Positions 7,315-14,684 of a DNA stretch of 14,684 nucleotides are shown here, piece by piece. Position numbers and translations under genes: made by a program. Source of the DNA: Thermococci archaeon (GTDB lineage: Archaea; Methanobacteriota_B; Thermococci; Thermococcales; Thermococcaceae); NCBI GenBank assembly GCA_003663525.1, contig QMUF01000024.1, forward strand, positions 1 to 14,684, read 5' to 3'. Under the pieces are notes generated by a model, which searched no databases, had not been told where the DNA came from, and saw only the letters and a program-made list of their open reading frames with translations. Every line of letters begins with the position of its first letter. Position 1 is the first letter of the stretch.

Positions 7315-7316
7315 GA

Positions 7317-8690
7317 TCAAGCTTTCAATACTTCATCTAGCAGTTTTAAACCTATATTAAGGTACTCTTTGGCCCTTTTGTCGCTTTTTGCCTCTGCAAA
7401 GATTCTTATTATTGGTTCAGTTCCACTTGCTCTTATAAGAACCCATCCATCTTCAAAGAGAATCTTTGTCCCATCTGTTGTGTCGATTTTTAATTCCTCT
7501 TTCTCTGCAATCTCTGCTACTTCTGCCACTATTGCTTTTCTATCACCTTCTATGTGCTTCTTGGTTTTTACTTGGTAGAATTTTGGAAGTTCTTCTATGA
7601 GTTCGCTGAATTTCTTTCCTCTTTTTGCAAAGATCTCGACTATTTTTGCGACTGTCATGGCGCCATCTCTACCTAAGACGTGGTCTGGGAAAATAACTCC
7701 TCCGTTTTCTTCTCCTCCTACAAGTCCATTGTGTTCAAGCAAAGCTCTGGAAACTATCAAGTCTCCTACTTTCGTTTTCAGAACTTTTCCTCCATGCATC
7801 TTGGCAAGCTCGTCAATTATATGGGATGTCGCTATTGTAGTTACAACTAATCCTCCTTTGTTTTCTTCTAGCATTGCCTTTACTACAAGAGCGAAAGTCT
7901 TGTCACCCTGTATAAAATTTCCATTTTCGTCTATGAACACTGATCTATCGGCATCACCATCTTGGGCAACTCCAAAATCAGCTTTAAGGCTTTTGACTAT
8001 TTTCATAAAACCTTGTAAATTTTCTTCATTTGGTTCTGGGTTTCTTGCGGGGAAGTGGCCATCTGGTTGAGCATTCACGCTGACTACTTTACATCCGAGC
8101 TCCCTTAAAAGGTAGGGTAACACTAATGAGCCAGCGCCATTTGAAGTGTCCACAACAACAAAGGGTTTTCTCTTTCTTATTGCTTCAACATCTACCTTGG
8201 CCTTTATTGTGTCTATGTAGGGCCTTATTATATCTCTCTCCACCAACTGGCCTATCTCGTTCCATTTTGCTTTATAGAATTCTTCTTTGAAGAAAAGTTC
8301 CTCAACAATGGTTTCTCTTTCCTTTTTAAGACCAAGACCATTTGGTTCAAGAAGTTTTATCCCGTTGTATTCTGGGGGGTTATGGGATGCTGTTATCACG
8401 GCCCCTCCATCAGTTCCAAAATATTTGCACGCGAACTGGATGGCTGGAGTTGGGGCTACCCCGGCATCTATTACATTGATTCCAACACTTAAAAGGCCAC
8501 TTATCAATGCATTTTTTAGCATTTCCCCACTAACTCTTGTATCCCTACCTATAACCACCCAGAGCTCTTTGTCTGGTTGCTCTCTTTTAAGCAGTGTTCC
8601 AAAGGCCATTCCTATTTTAAGTGCAAATTCAGGAGTTATCTTTTTGTTTGCAATCCCTCTAACACCAAATGTTCCAAATATTTTGCCCAT
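7317..8690 (-). CDS. manB: Phosphomannomutase/phosphoglucomutase
   Basis: An alpha-D-phosphohexomutase of 457 residues with the four expected elements. These are TASHNPPEYNG with phospho-serine Ser102; DGDADR with magnesium ligands Asp244, Asp246 and Asp248; the sugar-binding GGEENGG segment; and the C-terminal phosphate-binding RASGTEP loop. It interconverts mannose 6-phosphate and mannose 1-phosphate, and archaeal members often also use glucose phosphates. The start at 8690 (MGKIFGTFGVRG) follows GGGGTGA at a normal spacing. An upstream in-frame ATG at 8711 would put that site inside the gene. It is the last gene of the mannosylglycerate set, 63 bp behind manC, a gap wide enough for a possible internal promoter. 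The product feeds the guanylyltransferase domain of ManC. Confidence 0.92.
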   Translation of the reverse strand: MGKIFGTFGVRGIANKKITPEFALKIGMAFGTLLKREQPDKELWVVIGRDTRVSGEMLKNALISGLLSVGINVIDAGVAPTPAIQFACKYFGTDGGAVITASHNPPEYNGIKLLEPNGLGLKKERETIVEELFFKEEFYKAKWNEIGQLVERDIIRPYIDTIKAKVDVEAIRKRKPFVVVDTSNGAGSLVLPYLLRELGCKVVSVNAQPDGHFPARNPEPNEENLQGFMKIVKSLKADFGVAQDGDADRSVFIDENGNFIQGDKTFALVVKAMLEENKGGLVVTTIATSHIIDELAKMHGGKVLKTKVGDLIVSRALLEHNGLVGGEENGGVIFPDHVLGRDGAMTVAKIVEIFAKRGKKFSELIEELPKFYQVKTKKHIEGDRKAIVAEVAEIAEKEELKIDTTDGTKILFEDGWVLIRASGTEPIIRIFAEAKSDKRAKEYLNIGLKLLDEVLKA

Positions 8691-8710
8691 TTTCTCACCC
8701 CATATAAGCA

Positions 8711-8720
8711 CTTTTATAGG
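8711..8720 (-). promoter_or_regulatory. Possible internal promoter TATA element ahead of manB
   Basis: Read on the minus strand this is CCTATAAAAG, in the 63-bp gap between manC and manB. A transcript starting about 25 bp downstream would begin almost at the manB ATG (8690), that is, leaderless and without the GGGGTGA site. That makes the element doubtful; co-transcription from the mpgS promoter is the simpler reading. Confidence 0.3.
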
Positions 8721-8753
8721 CTCTGAGATAATTGCCCATCGATTTTCCCATTT

Positions 8754-10136
8754 TTAATCTCTCCCAAAGTCATCTTGGAAACGTTCAATGTCGTCTTCTC
8801 CTAAATATTCACCTATCTGAGTTTCTATGACTTCGAGGGTTACTTTTCCTGGATTTTCAAGTCTGTGGATGACTCCTGCTGGAATAAACGTACTCTCTCC
8901 GGGCCTTAAAAGAAGTTCTTTATCTCCAATCCTTACTTTTGCAGTACCCCTAACTACAACCCAATGTTCGGAGCGGTGGTAATGTCTTTGCACAGAAAGC
9001 CTCATGTTAGGAAGTACCGTTAAGCGTTTTATCTTGTATCTTTCTCCTTCTTCTAGTATTGTATAGGATCCCCAAGGCCGATAGGCAGTTCTGTGGACTA
9101 AAGCTCTTTCATCACGTTTTTCAATTAATTTTTTGTAAACTTCTTTGACCTTTTGAGTTTCACCTTTTTTAGCTACAAGAAGTGCATCCCCAGTATCTAT
9201 TATTACTAAACCTTCTACACCAACTGTAGCTGTCAATCTTTCTGTTATCACCAAATTATTCTTTGAGTCAATGTTTATGTGATCTCCTTTAAATCCACTT
9301 ATTCGGATGGCGTTTCCACTCTCATCTTTCTCAAAGGCCTCATAAAGGGCATCAAAGCTTCCTAAATCATTCCAATATGTATTTAATGGCACTACTGCCG
9401 CTTTATCTGTTTTTTCCATCACACCATAATCTACAGAGACTTCGGGAACTTTTTCATAGGCTTTTTCTACGTCTTCTGCTTCTTCAAATGCCTGATAAAC
9501 CTCAGGGCTCACCCGTTTTACTTCCTCAATAAAAAGTCTACTGTCAAATAAAAACATTCCACTGTTCCAATAATACCCATTTTCTACGTATCTCTTTGCA
9601 GTTTTGTAATCTGGTTTTTCTTTAAATTCATCTACCTTATAACCACCTTCAAGCCTCTCTCCCGGTTTTATGTACCCATATCCTGTGTGAGGCCTCGTAG
9701 GTTTAATCCCAAACGTGATAAAATAATTGGCAGCAAGTTTTTCAGCCTTTTCAAAAGCTTTTATGTAGTTTTCGTTAACTTTTATAAGATGATCAGAGGG
9801 CAAAACTGCGACTTTTGATTCTCCATAGTTCTCCTCTATAACTTTCATTCCCCAGTAAATAGCAGGTAATGTGTTTTTCCCCACTGGTTCTAGAAGGATG
9901 TTCTCCTTGGGGAGTTCAATACCAAGTTCTTTAAGGTCGTCAAGAATTCGGAATTTGTATTCTTTGTTTGTTACAATAAAAGTCTCTTTGGGTTTTGAAA
10001 ACTTTAGTGCCCTCTCCACTGTTTTTTGAAAAAGTGAGGTATTGTCAAAAATTCTTATGAATTGTTTTGGCATTAATTCTCTACTCAATGGCCAGAGACG
10101 AGTACCTTTTCCTCCAGCGAGGATTAGGGTTTTCAT
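8754..10136 (-). CDS. manC: Bifunctional mannose-1-phosphate guanylyltransferase / mannose-6-phosphate isomerase
   Basis: A two-domain enzyme of 460 residues. Residues about 1-345 form the nucleotidyltransferase domain, with the signature LAGGKGTRLWPLSRELMPKQ beginning at residue 6; it makes GDP-mannose from GTP and mannose 1-phosphate. Residues about 353-460 form a type II phosphomannose isomerase cupin that begins RPWGSYTIL, with the metal site in QRHYHRSEHWVVV (Gln383, His385, Glu390 and nearby His) and His424 region PAGVIHRLENPG; it converts fructose 6-phosphate to mannose 6-phosphate. One protein thus provides the first and third steps to GDP-mannose, with ManB doing the second. The ATG overlaps the mpgP stop (ATGA), and GAGGTGA lies 4 bases upstream, so translation is probably coupled. 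Confidence 0.93.
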   Translation of the reverse strand: MKTLILAGGKGTRLWPLSRELMPKQFIRIFDNTSLFQKTVERALKFSKPKETFIVTNKEYKFRILDDLKELGIELPKENILLEPVGKNTLPAIYWGMKVIEENYGESKVAVLPSDHLIKVNENYIKAFEKAEKLAANYFITFGIKPTRPHTGYGYIKPGERLEGGYKVDEFKEKPDYKTAKRYVENGYYWNSGMFLFDSRLFIEEVKRVSPEVYQAFEEAEDVEKAYEKVPEVSVDYGVMEKTDKAAVVPLNTYWNDLGSFDALYEAFEKDESGNAIRISGFKGDHINIDSKNNLVITERLTATVGVEGLVIIDTGDALLVAKKGETQKVKEVYKKLIEKRDERALVHRTAYRPWGSYTILEEGERYKIKRLTVLPNMRLSVQRHYHRSEHWVVVRGTAKVRIGDKELLLRPGESTFIPAGVIHRLENPGKVTLEVIETQIGEYLGEDDIERFQDDFGRD

Positions 10137-10864
10137 GTTATCACCTCTATTAATTCACTTATTTTCTTTATATTTTTAGCTCTATTATGAGAGAGCCCAA
10201 TTGCAAAAGGGTTATCAACAACTTCTAACATAGGAATATCGTTTTCTCCATCTCCTACGGCGTAACTTTCGACCTTTTCTAGTTTAGAATACAAATTCAG
10301 GAGAACTCTAGTCGCTTTTCCTTTATCTGTGGGCCCTGTTACAGTGTAAAATCGGCTTCCCTTTGAGACTTTAAGGCTATTTTTCTTAAGTTTTTCTTTG
10401 AATCCAGATTTGTTCCACTTAAATAGAGTTTCTGAGTATTCTCGTTGTGCAGCTAGTTTTGCAAGATGTCTTGAAAGGCCTGTGAATTCTACGATTTCCT
10501 CGATACTTGAGTTTCCATAGTATTTCAAACCAAATTCGCTGCTTATTTTATCAAGATCCCTTTTTATGATTTCATATGTTGTTCCAAGTTCAATGATCTT
10601 GTAATCCCGTGTTCCCCGAGTGAAAGGAAATTCGAAAGGAAAATAATTTTTTGGAATGTAGACAGCACTTCCATTTTCGACAATGAAGGGGTCCTTCACT
10701 TCTAGAGTGTTTCGGTAGTATTCTTGCTCAAGTCTTGTTTTTGAGGAGTTGAAGATTACTTTGAACCCTCTTTCTTTTAGAAAATCTACTATCTCTTTTG
10801 CGGGTTCTGGAGAGTAATCATCTCCAATTAATGTCTTGTCTAGGTCGAGGAAAATAACTTTCAT
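10133..10864 (-). CDS. mpgP: Mannosyl-3-phosphoglycerate phosphatase
   Basis: A HAD-superfamily phosphatase of 243 residues with a C2-type cap. Motif I is DLDKTL (nucleophile Asp7, acid Asp9), motif II is around NSSKTR, and motif IV is [10 protein letters not shown] (Asp205, Asp209). These features and the gene position between mpgS and manC identify the phosphatase that turns mannosyl-3-phosphoglycerate into mannosylglycerate. The length is normal for the family. It overlaps mpgS upstream and manC downstream by four bases each (ATGA). HAD phosphatases are hard to assign by sequence alone, but the operon context makes another role unlikely. Confidence 0.92.
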   Translation of the reverse strand: MKVIFLDLDKTLIGDDYSPEPAKEIVDFLKERGFKVIFNSSKTRLEQEYYRNTLEVKDPFIVENGSAVYIPKNYFPFEFPFTRGTRDYKIIELGTTYEIIKRDLDKISSEFGLKYYGNSSIEEIVEFTGLSRHLAKLAAQREYSETLFKWNKSGFKEKLKKNSLKVSKGSRFYTVTGPTDKGKATRVLLNLYSKLEKVESYAVGDGENDIPMLEVVDNPFAIGLSHNRAKNIKKISELIEVIT

Positions 10865-12045
10865 AAATCAAACCTCAGTAGAGTCTCTTGATGGGTCTCT
10901 AATGTTTTCATCCACTTCTTGATGTCTATGTCCTTTATGGGCTTCATAATCCTTGGTTTTGGTGGTTCTTCATTCTCTTTTATTATTCCATGCATTCTGA
11001 GGTCTTCAAGAATGTTATTTTTCAACCTTTTTGAGGTAAGTTTTGAGTGGTATATGGTGGTTAGTGAAAGCAAAGCCATTTCTTTTACATGTTCTTGGCC
11101 TTTGTCTTCGTGGAAATGTGGATTTAGAGTTTCTAGTTGGAAGATCTCTACTCCCTGATCGAAGACATCTTGGGCCTCTTCTGCGTTTTCCCACGCCCCG
11201 AAACGTTCTAAGAGATAAACTATTTCATAAGGTTCTATTGAATACCCGGTTGAGAAAGGTAGAATTTCTGCAAGTTTCATTGTCATGGCATGTTCTCCTG
11301 CATTTCCGGTTACCATTATATTGGTTTCAAATGTGGTTTTTTCGCTTATGAGTTGATTCAGGTAGCGGTTAGTTATTTCACTTACTCGCCCCCACTTTTT
11401 AAAGTACAGTGTTCCTTTACTAACTTTTGGTTTATGCCTCCAGTGGAGTCTGACCATGGTGTATTCACTTTCACTCATAAGGAATCCAGCTGCATAATCT
11501 TTTACATACTCATTAACGGCGCCGGGGATGTAGTTGTCGGCATCAACAAATCCAACGTATTTTACTCCTATGGCTTTTGCAAGTAATATTCCTACAATCA
11601 TTCCTTCGCCCTTTCCACTTCTCACGAGACCTCTTTCATCGAGAATATCATTGTATCCAACTTCTTTAAACGCTTCTGCTAATCCAGGGTCTTTTTGATG
11701 AACCATAGTAACTTTGGAATGTGTTAGATTACAGAAGTGTTTTACCAGATCAACTTCTTGTTTAAATCTGTTGGGCCCTTTTCGTTTGCTGTTCGAAACA
11801 ACTATAATTGGTGATTTGTGAGGGATGGCTTTGAGGACACCATCCACTAAATGAAGTTTTTCATTTTTCATAGGGACTACTATTGCCATCTCTCCGATTG
11901 TTTTGTAAATATCTCCTCTTGGGATATTCTGTACTGTGAACATTGGGACATCTTCAGTTTCAGTATCCATTTTGATAACTTTCTGCAGTTCATAAATTTT
12001 TACAGCTCCAAAGATTTCCTTATAAACAGGAGCTTCTAAGAGCAT
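10861..12045 (-). CDS. mpgS: Mannosyl-3-phosphoglycerate synthase
   Basis: A 394-residue glycosyltransferase of family GT55, the same length as the P. horikoshii enzyme as I recall it. It transfers mannose from GDP-mannose to 3-phosphoglycerate with retention of configuration, the committed step to mannosylglycerate. Visible features are the nucleotide-binding start IVVPMKNE (55-62), RSGKGEGM (142-149), the metal-binding DAD at 168-170 in [11 protein letters not shown], and a conserved [15 protein letters not shown] block. It is the first gene of the operon and has its own promoter region (12046-12156). The ribosome binding site GGAGGTGG (12050-12057) lies 4 bases before the ATG. In relatives the solute accumulates mainly under salt stress, so osmotic induction is expected; nothing in the sequence proves it. 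Confidence 0.95.
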   Translation of the reverse strand: MLLEAPVYKEIFGAVKIYELQKVIKMDTETEDVPMFTVQNIPRGDIYKTIGEMAIVVPMKNEKLHLVDGVLKAIPHKSPIIVVSNSKRKGPNRFKQEVDLVKHFCNLTHSKVTMVHQKDPGLAEAFKEVGYNDILDERGLVRSGKGEGMIVGILLAKAIGVKYVGFVDADNYIPGAVNEYVKDYAAGFLMSESEYTMVRLHWRHKPKVSKGTLYFKKWGRVSEITNRYLNQLISEKTTFETNIMVTGNAGEHAMTMKLAEILPFSTGYSIEPYEIVYLLERFGAWENAEEAQDVFDQGVEIFQLETLNPHFHEDKGQEHVKEMALLSLTTIYHSKLTSKRLKNNILEDLRMHGIIKENEEPPKPRIMKPIKDIDIKKWMKTLETHQETLLRFDL

Positions 12046-12102
12046 ATTACCACCTCCAAAGTGAGTAAAGCAAGTAGAAAGATCAAAATACCTGCCTAAT
12101 AC

Positions 12103-12126
12103 TTTTTATATTTCTCCATATATAAA
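12103..12126 (-). promoter_or_regulatory. Promoter region of the mannosylglycerate operon, two TATA candidates
   Basis: Two good TATA elements lie in the 111-bp gap before mpgS. The proximal one (12103-12110, minus-strand TATAAAAA) would give a leader of about 35 nt. The distal one (12119-12126, minus-strand TTTATATA) would give about 52 nt. Either leader contains the GGAGGTGG ribosome binding site. They could be alternative starts, or one may be decoy AT-rich sequence. Confidence 0.5.
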
Positions 12127-12142
12127 TTTTACCCTAAGTTAG

Positions 12143-12147
12143 AAAAA
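12143..12147 (-). terminator. Oligo-T tract after the glucokinase gene
   Basis: On the minus strand a run of five T lies 10-14 bases beyond the glucokinase stop, within a pyrimidine-rich stretch (CTTTCTCTATTTTTC). It could terminate the glucokinase transcript ahead of the mpgS promoter. The evidence is composition only. Confidence 0.3.
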
Positions 12148-12156
12148 TAGAGAAAG

Positions 12157-13563
<1,407 letters not shown>

Positions 13564-13564
13564 T

Positions 13565-13581
13565 TATCACCTTCAGTGTTA
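13565..13581 (-). promoter_or_regulatory. Thermococcales glycolytic motif (TrmBL1/Tgr site) at the glucokinase start
   Basis: On the plus strand the bases read TATCAC-CTTCA-GTGTTA, matching the consensus TATCAC-N5-GTGATA at 11 of 12 fixed positions. It lies downstream of the probable TATA box, at or just after the expected transcription start. That is the position from which the TrmBL1/Tgr regulator represses glycolytic genes in Pyrococcus and Thermococcus. One half also contributes the GGTGA ribosome binding site, so that half alone would not be significant; the second half and the exact 5-base spacer are what support the call. Confidence 0.65.
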
Positions 13582-13595
13582 GTATGCATTCAAAA

Positions 13596-13603
13596 TTAAT
13601 AAA
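13596..13603 (-). promoter_or_regulatory. Probable TATA box of the glucokinase gene
   Basis: Read on the minus strand this is TTTATTAA, centred about 39 bp before the glucokinase ATG. Transcription would start near 13573, inside the glycolytic motif, giving a leader of about 10-15 nt that includes GGTGA. Confidence 0.5.
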
Positions 13604-13647
13604 CATTAGCTAAGATAAACTTCAAAAGCTTTTACCTTAAACTACGG

Positions 13648-14514
13648 ATGATGATAATCAAAGGGATTGGATTGGACTCTTCATCAAAAATTGCTTTTCA
13701 AAGCCATGCCCACAGCGATCATTTTGTTAGTGCTGATATTATAATCTCAACAAGGCCTACGAAGTTCCTCAGCCACCTTAAGAAAGCCGGGTTTTACAAA
13801 ACCTACAGTTTTGAACGGAGTTTTTACATTGGCGAATATAAGGCAAAGCTTTACCCTGCGGGCCATATGCTGGGTTCTGCCCAGTTCTATATCAAATTCG
13901 ATGAATTTTCACTCCTCTACACTGGAGATGTAAAGTGGTTCAAACTTAGAACGGCTGAAAAGAGTAAATTCAGAAAAGCAGATGTCTTGATTATTGAAGC
14001 CACCTATGGACTTCCCATGTACAACTTTCCGACTCCAAAAGAGGCAGAGAAGAAGCTTATAGCTTTTGTAGAGGAAGTTTTAGATAGAAAAAAAGTTCCA
14101 ACTTTATATGCAAATCAAATGGGGAAGGCTCAAGAACTACTTAAAATTTTGGATATTCATGGTTATTCTGCCAGAGTTTCAAACAGCATACGGAAAGTTG
14201 CTAAAGTGTACGAAAAATTTGGTTTGAAATTCAACAATATTGGAAAAGATGGTGAGGTTGTAATAAGAGGATTTAAAACCAAAAAACCATTCGATGCAAT
14301 CCATCCTTCTAAACTGTTTGTATCCGGATTTGGTAATTTAAAATTAAGTAACCATGCAGACTTTTGGGAGCTTGTAAAGATAATTGAAAAAGTTAGGCCT
14401 GAAAAAATCTACACTCGATATGGTTATGCTAGAGAATTTGCCCAAATTTTAAGAGGTCTTGGATATGATGCTCGGCCTTTAGAGGAAGTTTTATTTTTTG
14501 GGGAATTAATTTAA
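13648..14514 (+). CDS. Metallo-beta-lactamase/beta-CASP-like protein (mRNA 3'-end processing factor-like, COG1236 type)
   Basis: A 288-residue hydrolase-fold protein with a complete dinuclear zinc site: His20, His22, Asp24 and His25 in SHAHSDH; His73 in GHMLGS; Asp94 in YTGDV; and His236 in LSNHADF. EATYG after the Asp motif corresponds to beta-CASP motif A (ESTYG in CPSF/SNM1 relatives). A compact beta-CASP-like segment follows (PTLYANQMGKAQELLKIL). These features suggest a nuclease acting on RNA or DNA, like the exonuclease-type members of COG1236, but the substrate is unknown. Where many relatives have a THG or VHGE motif near the C-terminus this protein reads TRYGY, with Tyr258 in place of the motif C His. 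Starts at 13648 or 13651 are both possible. No convincing ribosome binding site is present, so the mRNA may be leaderless. It diverges from the glucokinase gene. Confidence 0.8.
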   Translation: MMIIKGIGLDSSSKIAFQSHAHSDHFVSADIIISTRPTKFLSHLKKAGFYKTYSFERSFYIGEYKAKLYPAGHMLGSAQFYIKFDEFSLLYTGDVKWFKLRTAEKSKFRKADVLIIEATYGLPMYNFPTPKEAEKKLIAFVEEVLDRKKVPTLYANQMGKAQELLKILDIHGYSARVSNSIRKVAKVYEKFGLKFNNIGKDGEVVIRGFKTKKPFDAIHPSKLFVSGFGNLKLSNHADFWELVKIIEKVRPEKIYTRYGYAREFAQILRGLGYDARPLEEVLFFGELI

Positions 14515-14526
14515 AGAGAAAGAAAA

Positions 14527-14684
14527 TCAGAGGGATTCTAAATACTCGGCGTACTTTTCGGCAGTCATGAGATCTTCTAATTCCTCTTCAAGATTGCTTG
14601 GTTTTATTTTAGCAATCCATGCATCATAGGGATCTTCGTTGATCTTTTCTGGAGCGTCTTCGAGCTCTTCATTAACTTCAATGA
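14527..14684 (-). CDS. gcvH: Glycine cleavage system H protein, C-terminal part (5' end outside window)
   Basis: The last 51 residues of a lipoyl carrier protein; the N-terminal part with the lipoylated lysine lies beyond the right edge. The fragment starts IEVNEELEDAPEKINEDPYD and continues WIAKIKPSNLEEELEDL. This matches the H-protein block where the lipoyl loop is followed by VNE-L---P--IN-DPY--GWI-KI-P. H protein shuttles the aminomethyl group between the P, T and L proteins of glycine cleavage. The tail, EDLMTAEKYAEYLESL, is typical in length for the family. The gene converges with the metallo-beta-lactamase gene, with 12 bases between the two stops. The first two bases of the fragment on the right edge belong to an incomplete codon. 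Confidence 0.9.
   Translation of the reverse strand, partial: IEVNEELEDAPEKINEDPYDAWIAKIKPSNLEEELEDLMTAEKYAEYLESL

Noticed and set aside
7304..7318. Inverted repeat GATC-N7-GATC at the manB 3' end
   Set aside because: A 4-bp self-complementary tetranucleotide pair overlapping the stop codon is too weak to call an operator or hairpin.
8691..8711. ATG at 8711 as start of manB
   Set aside because: The seven extra residues encode the GGGGTGA ribosome binding site, and homologs begin MGK-FGTFGVRG.
7597..8757. Long open frames on the plus strand opposite manB (7597-8070 and 8287-8757)
   Set aside because: They are Ser/Pro-rich mirror frames of a strongly conserved enzyme gene, with no ribosome binding site and no recognisable domain.
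10138..10145. TATCACC upstream of manC as a glycolytic-motif half-site
   Set aside because: It is only the reverse complement of the GAGGTGATA ribosome binding site, with no matching second half at the 5-base spacing.
13648..13736. C/D box RNA candidate (ATGATGA at 13648 and CTGA at 13733)
   Set aside because: The C box is just the Met-Met-Ile codons, the spacing of about 80 nt exceeds the usual 50-60 nt, and no internal C'/D' pair is evident.

Overview
This window reads as chromosomal DNA of a hyperthermophilic euryarchaeon of the order Thermococcales. It most resembles a low-GC Thermococcus such as the T. litoralis/T. sibiricus group or a close Pyrococcus relative. The main reasons are an ADP-dependent glucokinase that matches the T. 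litoralis enzyme as I remember it (same 467-residue length, same catalytic Asp451), a mannosylglycerate (MG) operon, a TrmB-family sugar regulator, archaeal TATA boxes of the TTTATATA and AAAGCTTTTTAA types, and GGAGGTGA ribosome binding sites. The species call is inference. I saw no mobile element, CRISPR array, tRNA or rRNA.

Layout. (1) Positions 1-4597 form a divergent disaccharide-use locus. A lipoprotein sugar-binding protein of an ABC importer runs off the left edge on the minus strand. Facing it, a plus-strand operon encodes a full-length TrmB-type regulator, a beta-phosphoglucomutase-like HAD enzyme and a GH65 phosphorylase. The three genes overlap at each junction (ATGA, then 11 bp). 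The set matches the kojibiose pathway described in Pyrococcus sp. ST04. The divergent intergenic region carries a perfect TACTA-N3-TAGTA palindrome midway between two opposed TATA boxes, flanked by two degenerate copies. (2) Positions 4656-5513 encode an arginase/agmatinase-family ureohydrolase of polyamine synthesis with its own promoter. It converges with zero gap on a CLC chloride channel/transporter with two CBS domains (5514-7232, minus). (3) Positions 7317-12045, all minus, are the compatible-solute operon mpgS-mpgP-manC-manB for mannosylglycerate, read in that order. (4) Positions 12157-13560 encode the ADP-dependent glucokinase, with a near-consensus Thermococcales glycolytic motif overlapping its ribosome binding site. 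(5) Positions 13648-14514 encode a divergent metallo-beta-lactamase/beta-CASP-like protein. (6) Positions 14527-14684 are the C-terminal end of glycine cleavage H protein, convergent with the previous gene.

How the genes may work together. An imported alpha-glucosyl-glucose disaccharide would be split by phosphate into beta-glucose 1-phosphate and glucose. The HAD mutase would make glucose 6-phosphate from the first product, and the ADP-glucokinase would make it from the second. Hexose phosphate entering as fructose 6-phosphate can be drawn off by ManC (isomerase domain), ManB (phosphomannomutase) and ManC (guanylyltransferase domain) to GDP-mannose. MpgS joins GDP-mannose to 3-phosphoglycerate, and MpgP removes the phosphate to give mannosylglycerate, an osmolyte. 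The individual families are well supported. Kojibiose specificity and the regulatory sites rest on analogy and motif reading.
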